Assembly: GCA_013400975.1 (NCBI GenBank)
Contig: WBMZ01009473.1
Location: forward strand, 62,001-126,000
Direction: 5' to 3'
Origin: Atrichornis clamosus
Lineage: Eukaryota; Chordata; Aves; Passeriformes; Menuridae
DNA length: 64,000 bases
Positions 50,701-61,800 of this stretch are shown here, in pieces. Within the stretch, counting starts at the first letter, position 1. The number at the start of each line of letters is the position of its first letter. The position numbers were made by a program, and so were the translations under genes. The notes under the pieces are model-generated. The model was not told the DNA's origin and ran no database searches. It was given only the letters and a program-made list of their open reading frames with translations.

Positions 50701-51977
50701 AGATTACATCTCCCTCAGGACAAAAAAAAAAAACAAACAAAAAACCACCCCAAAAACCCAGCCTTTGCAAAAATCCAAATACATATTTTTGATTTTAAAT
50801 GACCCATTTCTGATCACAAAAAAAATTAAATTTCATAATCACTTCATAATCACTAAATTTGGAGTTAAAACAAGGAAAAAGTGTTATCTCTGACTGATTT
50901 TGCTGGTTTGTGGAATCAGTATGAATGTGGTTTAAGCTGCCATGTAATATGATTTGTAGAAACTTATGTGACCTGTCTGTGTCCCAAGGAAGTGTTCTTA
51001 CTCTCTTCATGGTCAAAAAAGTAGGCCAACATCTTGCTTCTCCATTACGGTTAAGTACCCTTTCTGTCTCTTTCCTGTCCAGCATTTTTATACCAGTGAA
51101 CTAGATGAAAACTCACCCTTTTTTTTTTTTTTCTTTTCATTAGGAAGATATCTTTAAAAAAATATTAGATCTGACAAGCTTTCTTCATTGATTTGTGTCT
51201 TAGTTGTCGCAGAGCTTTGGTCTTTTCTTTTTGAAAACCTGGATACCTTAACTTCCATGAAAAAAAATAAAATTGTAGATTTGGTCCTCATGTTTCAAGG
51301 AGAAAAACCTGAAGCAAAACTTGAAGTGAGCAGAAGCAACGTCGTATCCTGCCATCCCTGGAAAGCAGGGAAAGAAAAACCCAGACAGCTGACATGCCTT
51401 GTCTACTGGCCAGAGGATCCTTAGAGCTGAAAGCCACTTGCAGAGGTGAGCAGTACTTAAAACATGAAAGCTTTAAATTCTCCATGGAGGGAACATGCTC
51501 TAGAATGACCTGTGTTAATGAAGGAGGATGGGTGCTTGTCGTCAGGCCGATACTGGCTGCCACTCACACTCCCATGCAGTTGACCTCAGCACTGCCACAA
51601 CCACGGACTGCCACGAGTCAGTCCTCCTTCTCTTCCTCTTGTGTTCATGTAATTTATCTGAAAATTTGAAAAGCGGTTTCTCTAATAGTGCAACTGCAAG
51701 TCGATATCTCTGGATGATGACAGGCATGATGTAACCAGCTCTCAGCACCAGTTCCATGTCTGTAAAACCTCAGCAAGGTTTACCTCGCTGTACTGAGGCC
51801 AATCTCTGCCCTCTGGTCAAGAGAGACAGAAAAGTGTGCTGGATTCAGCCCTCTTTAGGCTTATAGATGAAGCTCATGCTCTGAATTAGTCCCTCAAAGA
51901 ACATCTCTCTCCAGTGTCTACATAAGCAACCTGGGAAGATTTCTGAAAAACCATAAAACAGAAACATGATTTATTTA
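47781..51977. other. Unannotated DNA
   Basis: No supported gene. There is an A/AAAC-like tract at 50722-50760 and 14 T at 51119-51132. The interval 49300-49480 is GC-richer but shows no coding signature that I can defend. Confidence 0.45.
50722..50760 (+). repeat. A-rich / AAAC-like low-complexity tract
   Basis: Twelve A, then AAAC and CCACCCC units. Simple sequence, possibly an old retroposon tail. Confidence 0.75.
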
Positions 51978-52146
51978 CCAAAAAAAACCCAACCCCCCCC
52001 CAAAAAAACAAAACCAAAACCACACCACAACCCCCCAAACAAAACCAACCAAAAAACCCAAATCGAATAACCCCTCTCCCAAAAAAACAACCAACCAACC
52101 AAAACAAACAAACCAAATTCAAACACACACGCAAGGAAAAAACCAA
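51978..52146 (+). repeat. A/C-only low-complexity tract (AAC/AACC/CCAA units)
   Basis: About 170 bases composed almost only of A and C on the plus strand, with a run of nine C and many CCAA and AAAC units. G and T are nearly absent. The minus strand is therefore a G/T tract with several G runs. Open frames on the minus strand read as Phe/Gly/Trp/Val-rich artefacts and are not genes. Confidence 0.92.
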
Positions 52147-55100
52147 CCCTGAAAACCATTCAGCAAAATTAGGATAAGAAAAAAATAAGGGAGGAATCTG
52201 CCCCATACCCCAAATTTTTGCCTGTGTCTGAAACATTTATTGTGAGGGAATAAATAAAATAAAGACTGAGGAAATAAACAGGAAAAAAGGTTGAGGAAAT
52301 GAACCTGTGTTCTCCCTTCTGTGCACCTATTCTCCGTGTTACTTCTTTTCACAAATAAGGTAGAATTACCCCAGGACCAATTAGGGCTTTTATTGGCAGA
52401 ACTACACAGCAACATCCTTGGTAAAGTTTTCCATTTAAAATCTCTAATCTACATGTTATCTGATTCTGAGCAACCATCTTCTAAGCAGAATTTATGCACT
52501 CATTCTCCCTTTGGATGCTCCTTGGGACAAGAGACTACGTATAGCACTAATTTGCTTAAATATTTCAATTATTTTAAGAAAAGAAAAAGCTCACAAGTTC
52601 TTCCAAGTTGGTTACTTTGTAATGATTTGAATTGGCTGCTTCACAGCAGCATAGAAATACAGTGATCAAGAGTGGCAAGAACTGCATGCTCATGCTTGAC
52701 ATATTAGAAAAAAACATTATCTATCTGGTTGTTTGAAACAGCAATAAAATGACCAGAGTGGGAAAAAGCCCCAAGAAATCACAATGATACAGTGTTTAAA
52801 ATTGAAATTAATCAAACAATCAATTAACTGGAAAACACAGACTCACATCCTCACTTCCTCTGCATAGCAGAAGCTTCTTGTGATGTTTTTCTACAATTTA
52901 GAAAATAAGTATTGCCTGCTTGGGTCATTTTCAGATTGTCTGGCATGTTTTTTAGATCTCTTTAAAAAATACCCTGGGTTTTAAGGATATAGCTATTATT
53001 TTAAGAAAAGAAAGAAATGAGTAAAAAAAGCCTTTAAGAAAAGCCTTTGAGAGATGCAGCCACGAATGTTGCAGCTGGAAGTCAGGGGGTGCTTAGTGTG
53101 CTACATCTGGCCCCAGCTGTGCACTGGAAACCTGAACCTCTGCCATTTTGGAGCTCTAGTTTTACTGGAATGGAGCCTAGAACCTTGCCTGGGAATACTC
53201 TACATTGGATGACCTTCAGCATTCATCTGTCCCCCACTCTTATCCACATCTGAAGCATCTGGCAGAAAGAGGAAAGATAGGAAAATCTGTTCGAAAGAGT
53301 AGGTAGGGAATTTGTGACCAGTCAGCTTTGACAGCTGTCTACAGATTTTATCCTTCAAAGGGAACCTAAAGTTGCTGAAGAACCTTTTACATGCTGTGCA
53401 TCCTGCAATTTCTTTGGCTTCTTGTCACCTTTTCAAAACACGCAGATGCAATCCATAATTTGTGCTGACCACTGAAATGAACTTTCTGCACAAGGTTCCC
53501 CCACCTCAGAGTTTTCACCACTGAGCACTGTGAAAAAGATAACTGAATGTGTGATCAGATCCCTGTTGCTTTTGGAAAAAAAAACCAAACCAAACAAACA
53601 AAACCACAAGGAACCACACTCTGCTTTTGAGAAACAAATTTGACACGCAGTGATGTATTTCCATAAGGTGTTAGAAGTTGTCAAAACCCTGAGTTTCTCA
53701 AATTCTGTTCTGGAACAGTTCTTATAAAAAGTGTTTACTTAAGAACCAACAATTCAGAGATTAAAAATAAGGTTTCTTTAAATTTAGTAAGAGCCACCAC
53801 AAAGACACTTAGGAAAAGTATTTATCAGCTGCAGCTTCAATCTTGCAGACTTAGATGGGGTCTTCTGGTTTTGGCTTGCACTCAGATTTCATCTAGGGCT
53901 GAATTCTGCATGAGCACTTTCCGCTGGAGTTGGAAATTCAGTTTTCCAATGATAGTGCCAAGATGCCGTTAGCCAGAGTGAGCCAGCACTACTTGACTTC
54001 TTGATCAATTTCCTTCAGCATAAGACAGTGAAAAGTTTTGAAGGTCTGTTGAAAGGATGCTTTACCCCAGAAAACAGGCATGTCTGTGTGAACGTGACTA
54101 CATAAAATAAAAGACCGTGACTGAAAAGTTGAAAATTCTTCAAAACACATTTATGAAATTGTCTCTGTTTAGTCTAGCAAGGAACACATCTATCATGATG
54201 ATGCTAGAGCGTGTGTTTCCAACAACATGATCAAATTGTTCTGGCACTGCTCAGGCATCCAGCATGGCCATTGCCACCTCATGGGATCAAGCCCAAAGGA
54301 ATTCTCTTACCAAGTTGTCCTGTGGGATAAGTAATCACCTTTCTACAGGTGAGAAAGGAAGGGGTTAATGGAAAGCTCATGATGGAAAAGAAACCTTGAC
54401 TGGTCATGACCATACTTAGGTGAGTGATACCTTAAGCAACTGCAATATCCAGCAGGATCTGCAAGCCCCACAAGAGACCCTTTGTCCCTCTGAATAATGT
54501 GCATCCCTGTCAGTGATTTGACCCCATCATACTGGCTGCAACACTCCTAAATTAGGACTAAAGTAACAAGACCTTCAGCTGGCCAGTGTCACTTCATGCT
54601 GCCTCATTCCGTCCCTTCACACTGCACAGGACCTGCCAGGACGGCTGGGAAGCTGCAGAGTCCGTATGTCCTCACAGATGGGCTACAAAGGATGCTTATT
54701 TAACACATTCACGTAACTGCTTTTGGCCTCATGCCATATGAACTGCCCTTTCATGGGTTTTAATTCTACAGATCCCTGATTATCTTCAAGGGGAAAAGAA
54801 TTTAAATGCCATTCTTTCATTCACAGCCAAATGCTTTTCATACAATCTGAAAAGCATCTTGTAGCTCCTTCACAGCCCTGCCCCTTCCTCCTCCCCTCTT
54901 ACATCTGCTGCTATAAAACCCAGCCTGTTCCCTACATCTAAAAATTGAAAACTAGATTTCTGAATCACTTCACCTTTGGTTGCCACTCAGATTATTAATC
55001 TTTATGTCATAAATAGAGATTCAGTTGGGTTTGAGCAACTGTGATTTTAGTGTCTGACAGGCACAGGCTTCCTTCTCAGTCTAGGAACTTATTTACATTC

Positions 55101-55559
55101 CTTATTTACATTAATGTATCCTGTTCCACTATTGAACCTTTCCCTAGCTCTCATTCAGACAAAATTCCCACTGAGATTTTAAAGGCCCCCTCAAATAAAT
55201 CCTTAGCATCTCTCTTACGTGTGGAACTCAGGATAATGAAACCTGAATCCAAGCTGTTTGTGCTGGTCCCTTGCTTGTGTCATTCTACTACAGATCCAAT
55301 CAAGTGAAAATTTACCCTTGTTGCTACAAGAAGTAAAGGATGCTGCAAAAGTGTTCTCAAAACACTGCCCTTTTTTTGCAGCATTCTGCATTTCCACAGT
55401 CCAAAGTAACGTAGATTTGCTTTCTGGAATTCTTCAAACCAGAGGCATTCCAGGAGTCACTGCAATACGAATTCAATTTGGCATGAGAGGTTAGACTCTC
55501 CTGCCCCTAATCAATGTTCTTCCTAGTCTAACGAGATGAAATGACAGCAATGGCCAGCA
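52147..55559. other. Unannotated DNA
   Basis: No gene or known transposon recognised. An A/AAACC tract lies at 53575-53607. The interval 53041-53260 is slightly GC-richer with an unrecognised 68-codon frame. Confidence 0.45.
53575..53607 (+). repeat. A-rich / AAACC tract
   Basis: Nine A followed by CCAAA and CAAACAAAA units. A short simple repeat similar in style to those at 45366 and 51978. Confidence 0.75.
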
Positions 55560-56790
55560 AATGAGACACTGCCAAAGCAGATTTAATATTAAAAAGGTTT
55601 GTTGGCCAGGTTCACTCTACTAGTTACTAGATGGTTAAGGCACATAGAGAAAAATTTGACTACAATCCAAAATCAATCAATCAATCTCAAACTAAAATCA
55701 GCCTAAAATTATTTACATAGGAGGCTAAGGATGGAAAAAGGATAAGGATAGGAAAGGGTAATGATAAAAAGGAGTAAGGAAGATCCTGCTGTTGAGTTAC
55801 AAGGTTCAGAGTGAAGCCCACTGTCAAACTCAGCCCTGCACTTGACCAGCAGTTTAGGCCTAAAGGTTTTAAGAGCACTTAAACTTAACAGCACTTAATC
55901 AAGAAACAAGTTTTAAAAAAGATTCTATAGAATTTATAATAAACACAACAGTAACTCACTTACAGACCTAACTTACAAATGTAATGTACTTAAGAATCTA
56001 AGATAGCAACATTATCATAGTATATTTGTTATAGATTATTCACACTCAGACTCACACAGACCTAAAGGGGAATGAACAAGGTATATACCTGTGAAAAATT
56101 CCCCTCAAATTCAGTGAAGTACATTCAGTGAATATTTCTTTGCATCTTCTCAATGGGTGAAAGCTTGAGCCTTGAGGAATGGGGGTATCAGCTCAGGCTC
56201 CATCACTGGTGTTCAGGGTCAGTCCTCCAAGTACAGCGAACTTGTGAGTTCACCAGCTCTGACAGACATCCCTCTCAGAGAAAGATTGCTGGTCACACCT
56301 GCAATAGTCCAGGAGAGCTTAAAGGGTCTCATTAGGACCACTGTTTATAGGGTCACAAGAAAACTGGCTTTGGTCATAGTAATTTTCCATCCTGGTTGCA
56401 ATTGGAGATGTTGACTTTCTTTGAAAGTTGGATAACAGAAAGTGTGTTCCACTTGGGTTGTTATTTGGGCAAGACAAATAAATTTCCAAGGGTGTCTGTT
56501 AAAAAATCAGGAGCTTGTTAGCCCGTATAGGTTCCTGGGAGCAGACAGTGTTTCTGGTAAGCTCAAGAGGCACTTAATCCGAGTGCTGAGCATTTCCAGA
56601 CCATAGTGCAGCCCGAGGAGTGGAACAGAGGGAGGGATGAACCACCACAACCTGCAGCTTCAGGGAAGAGAGCAGTGGAGAGATCTTATATTTCTCCACA
56701 ACCAAAACCAAGTCAGAGTTCCTCACATCTTGCCTTGGAGTACTATCTTAAAAGTTCTCAACTGTCTCACAGATATAAACATTTGAACGT
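55560..56790 (-). mobile_element. Possible old LTR-type repeat (tentative)
   Basis: The wording of this block resembles long terminal repeats of avian endogenous retroviruses as I remember them, for example ATCAATCAATCAATC, then GGTATATACCTGTGA and TTCTCAATGGGTGAAAGC. A candidate TATA-like word, read on the minus strand as AATATAAGATC, lies near 56685. I cannot show TG…CA ends, a target duplication or a second copy within the window, so both limits and orientation are guesses. The alternative is ordinary unique sequence. Confidence 0.25.
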
Positions 56791-58466
56791 CTTTTAATGC
56801 TAGGCATTGAGGCTAATTTTCCTATTCAGTGATTCTATCATTTTGTAAAATGTGTACAAGATGCAACATCATTTGTTACAATAAACAGAGAGTGCAAGAA
56901 GATTAAAATTCTGACAGAGGCATATTAGCTTCCCTTGGCAAAAAAAAAAAACTTCATGTGTTTGTGAATCATTCCTGAGATAATCATATTCCCTTTAAAT
57001 ACCATAAAGAAAAAATGTGCACATTTGTTCTGGAAAACATCATGAATATTAATACAAGACAAATGCAATTTTTCAATTTTGGAGATTAATGAGGTTTTTC
57101 ATTCAAAAGATTTTGTTATGCCAACATATAGATTTTGAAAAGCTAAAGACACTACTAATCTGAGACAGATCTGTGTATGAACATTTGTACCATAAATCTG
57201 GTAGAAATCACACTCAGTTTTAAAAATAAAGCCCAACTGGTAACTGTTTGAGTCAGTTTGTACTCACCCCTCTTATGTGAGAAAGGTGTACAGTTTTGGA
57301 GATATTTAAGCTCATAGCAGCACACTGCCAATGAATGATTCGAGGAACTTTAAAGGTTTAGAAAATTCTTCTAAGGGAACGAGGAAGAAAGAGTAGGAGT
57401 ACTCAATTTGTATTTAAAGTTCCTTTTTTTAACAGTAAGAATCCAAGTCACATGTATGCAATGGACACTGTCTGAATAAAAACAGAGCCTTTCAGATTAT
57501 GACATATTCCATCAGCTCCCCACAGCACAACTCCAGTGCAATGTAAAACCCCAGCACCTTTCCCACTTCACTTTTCACAATCCATCTAACTTGTAGCAAA
57601 TGCACAGGATCGTGGACACGGATGCCCAATTGCCATCTCATTAAAGTCTTATACAATTAGAGAATGTGTCATTTAGTTTGTGTTGCACTTTTCTGACATC
57701 AACAGACAGTATAATGATATATTTGACAAGTTCACAAAAGTACAAAGAGATAAAATATTTTCTAAGGATGGGCAGAGAGTGTTTCTCTTTATTTACAACT
57801 ATCTTTAACCATATAGTTGCTGTAGAGACCTATATAGTAGGACAAAACAATGCAAAGGTTATTCAGAGATCAGGATTTATTCCTATCACTCACCAGAAAA
57901 CTGCAGGAAAAGGTTGCAGAGAAGTGGTCTGGTAGAGGTAGTAAAGGCCCTAGTCAGATTGCAAGAGCATTACAGTTACATATGACAAAAACAAATTGAT
58001 GCTTAAGGCATGGTTTATACACTTAATGCCTTTAAAAATGTCAAACTTGATCTGGAAAGAGTTGAAAACAGAGATATGGATGCTTCCCTAGTGACACCAG
58101 AATATAGGTTTCTTCCTGTGTCAGAAAGGTTTAATACAAAAATAGGTGATGTATCTTGCTGGTGGGAATCACTGCTCCTGTCATTAGAGTACAAAAAGCA
58201 AAATAAAAGTCACAAGTACTGTGGTTAATTTATTGAGATAGTTGGAAAAAATCCCTATCTAAAATAAAAGTAGTTCTTATTTCCTTCTTATGTTATATCA
58301 TGCATAATAATTTCTGAGAAAGTATGTAGGGCAAAAATTTAATTCTGGATATGGAAAGATTTCTAAACCATTCACCTTCAGGGAATACACAGAAGAGGAG
58401 AAAACAGGGGAAGTGGCTGATTTTCTGGCAACTGCAAACAAATACCACCGCAAAAATAAACTCTGA
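56791..58466. other. Unannotated AT-rich DNA
   Basis: No gene or recognised repeat. One A run lies at about 56940-56951. Open frames of up to about 120 codons near the right edge run into the CR1 and are accidental. Confidence 0.45.
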
Positions 58467-58867
58467 TCACAGAATCACAGAGTACGCTGAGTTGGAAGGG
58501 ACTCACATCCAGTCATCATTGAGTCCAACTCCTGACCCTGCACAGGGCCATCCCCAAGACTCACACCATGTGCCTGAGAGCATTGTCCCAATGCTTTTTG
58601 AGCTCTGTCAGGCTGTGACCACTTCCCTGGGGAGCCTGTTCCAGTGCCCAGCTTCTCTGGGTGAAGAACCTTTTTACAACAACCAACCTAAACCTCCCCT
58701 GACACAACCTTAGTCCATTCCCTCAGGTCCTGTCCCTGTCCCACAGAGCAGAGATCAGTGCCTGCCCCTCCTCTTCCCCTCANTCCCCTCACAGTTGTAA
58801 CTGAATGAGTTCTCCCCTCAGTCCCCTCTTCTCCAGGCTGAACAGACCAAGTGACCTCAGACACTCC
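58467..58867 (-). mobile_element. CR1 LINE 3' end, CR1-E/J-like, minus strand
   Basis: The plus strand starts with ATCACAGAATCACAGAG, then GAGTTGGAAGGGACTCA. CCATGTGCCTGAGAGCATTG, TTTTTGAGCTCTGTCAGGCT and CCCTGGGGAGCCTGTTCC follow, then GGGTGAAGAACCTTTTTAC and TCCAGGCTGAACAGACCAAG. The last block is the complement of the conserved ORF2 words around LFSLEKRR. The wording differs from all other CR1 copies here and fits the CR1-E/J group that I associate with passerines. About 0.4 kb remains. One undetermined base (N) lies at 58783. The 120-codon plus-strand frame over it is antisense noise. Confidence 0.9.
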
Positions 58868-61800
58868 AAATCACAGACTAGGATTAATTGTACAGCTCAA
58901 AATGCAAAGGAAGAGATTGGAATAAAATTTTCTTTCTCTCTTTTTAAAAACAATATAATCTAACACTGTGCCAAAAACACACTGAGCAGGTCTGAACCAT
59001 CTTGAACTTGTTCAGCATAGGGTACGTTGATCAACAGAGCCTAGAATAGAGAAACAAAGTTCAAGCAAAACCCAGTTAATTTAATCAATTGAAATTGCTC
59101 AATAGCTAGCAAAAAAATAATGCAGATGATTCAGGCCATAGTTTAGTTTTATGAAAGTCACTTTTTTTTTTCAGGGGGAAGCATAGGGAAGAAGAACTGA
59201 CATATAACAAGACATTTTCTCCACTCCTAATTGTAATGTTTAATTTGCTCACTGCTATTTTACAACTCCAAATGATTACACTGGAGAAAATACCAGGCAA
59301 AGAATCAGGATTTCTTTTAATTATAGGATTTTCAAAATGATAAAAGAAAGCTAAAAAAAATGGGCAGGTTAAAAAAAAACAGTTTAGTGTGGCCCAGAAG
59401 TGTCAACGAGAAATCTGAGATGCTGAGAAAGAAACAACTAATGTTCTAAAGGATAAATGCGGTCAAAGCCTTCAGTGGTTATTAGCTTCTGGAACTATAA
59501 TTCTGTACTGTTCTCAGGGAAAAATAAAAATCTTATCTGTAAGAGTCTAGATAAAAAAATACTTATTGCAAACCAAGTGGTTTAAGTGCCCTTTGGAAAT
59601 GTTAAAAATTGAAGTTAGAGACATGGAGAATTGCTACACAGAAGCAATAAGCTGATGTCATTATCTTGAATCAAAGAATGAAAACCTATTCAAGAAGTTA
59701 TGGTGCTAGAATGGGAGGTTGTGACAATATAATCCATTTACCTACATAGAACCCCAGCTTTGTTTTTGACTTAAGCTCAAGAACTGGAATAAGCCTGTTT
59801 CAAAAATAGAAGCACCAGCATCAAGGCTTGATTAGAGAAAGTCTCTTATCTTCTCTGCTGTGCCACTGAGAGGCTGTCAGGTATGCCTCACCTTTGCTCA
59901 GACAGAGGCAAAACAAGTCCCTTCCCTCTGGGGAGAGTTCTCTCAGCCCATGATTCCTGCTCATGCCGGGAGGAAATTTTGTGTTTAAGGGAAGAACCTG
60001 GCCCCTTCTGTGGATAGTGCTGTAGAGCAGAGGCAGGCTTCTCCAAGAGGCAGTTTGTGACATGAGATCCAGAATTTACTTCTTTGGCTATATATTGTGG
60101 ATGTAGTCCTTTTCTACAAATTTAGCAGGAGCACAGTGGTGCAGTGGAGAGCGTAAAGTGGCCAAGTAAATAGCGAAGGTTGTTTCAAGAACAGCTCAGG
60201 AGCAATCATCTTATAACACTTTATATTCATGGTGCAGCTATATTACAAGGTAGATTAACTTAACCACAGTGGTTGTTAAGAGGTTTTGATGCAAGGAATA
60301 AACATATTTGTACATGACTACATGAACACCAAAACCACAAAGTCCAGTAGAAATTATCTGAAATTGCCTGTATAGGCACAACTATGTTCTGTGGTGTAAG
60401 TAAATACATGTCATCATGTCATTAGAGCCTGTGCCATCACACATGAATCACAGAACCTCTACACACTTCTTCTGTGTATCCAGCTGGATACCATAGGGTT
60501 GGATTTACAGGTGTATTTGAATGTTGTAGATGTGGCTGAAATCAATGAAAGCTGAACCTAGAGGACTGCGTAATTCCAAGCATTCTTCAAGTCCTAGTAT
60601 CTCAGATGAGACATGATAGAATAAGCAACCACATTTAACTTTAGTATACCAATGTCTCCTATTTTGATTTTTAAAATATTAAAAATCCTTTCTTTAAGAT
60701 TCTCTTCCCTATGTCAGCTGGGGCTGATACAACCAGCAGTTGTATCATGGCCCACTAGCTCAGTGTGTAAACTGCTTTCTTAGCTATCCTTAGCTATGTC
60801 TGTGCCCTTAATTCTTTATGCAAACACTCCCTATCTGCTTCTTCATTTTAATCTTTTCAACTTCAATTAACTCCCATTTCACTTAATTTCTTCATCATCT
60901 GACTTTTGTCAGAATCCTTGTTCCCATCTTTCCATTCTGCAATGCAGCTTTTGCATCAGGTACTCTTCCTCCTCCCCTTTCACCAGATGTGGGCACAGAT
61001 GTTACAGAAGATGAGAAAAAGACAGACAGTTTCCCTGCTCCATGCTTTAATGTCTGTGCTTATCCTGGTCCAGAACACTCACTGCAGATCAAATTCACAT
61101 TATTGCTGTAGCGTGAGCCTGACTCAATACAATCATGATGGAATATTTCAACATATCAGCCAGTAAAACTGAAGTCTCTCTTGAGCATGTACAAACTTCA
61201 ACTACTTTGAGACTGTACTTTGGCTAAATTTCTGCACTATTTTCAGCACAGAAAAACACACATTCTGACAAAATGGCACTGCTACCAAATTTAAAACTTT
61301 AGATATTTTGCAAGTTTACCAGAATTCTTTTAAAATGTAAGTTTATTCTTAGGAGAGTTTTATTTCCTGAGATTGAGTCTAATAACTAGAATCTAACATT
61401 TAGCCAAAGTTTAATCTTCTCTTCTCATTACAAACAGTTGAAAGCTTGATTAACTTTCAGAAGAGCCAATGAACCAGTTTTGTCCACGAAAGATTTCCAG
61501 CCATCGAATTGTAGTTTTCATACAGATATTGTTTAGGCTACAGTACATTAGATTAAATGGTATATTGTGCCACCACCATTTTTCTACCTTAAAATCACAT
61601 ATAAAAATCAGAATTTTCTTCAAAATAAATGCCTATGTAAAATTTCTGTTTTTCATAATGTTTCTGCCACAGCACTGCAATTACAGTCAAGTTAATTCAG
61701 CTCAAAGATTCCAGACTATTAGGACTGAGGAAAGTACATAGTGCAATTTATTCTTTAATGATATTGTGTAAAGGCAAACCTATCACTGCTGCTAGTGTTG

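Noticed and set aside
51886..52236. Minus-strand 116-codon hydrophobic frame that looks like a membrane protein
   Set aside because: It is the translation of the A/C-only tract read backwards; the Phe, Gly, Trp and Val richness follows from G/T composition.
60121..60200. A-box-like GTGGTGCAGTGGAGAGC with a B-box-like GGTTGTTTCAA
   Set aside because: Both boxes deviate from the tRNA consensus and no cloverleaf can be drawn, so no tRNA or SINE is called.
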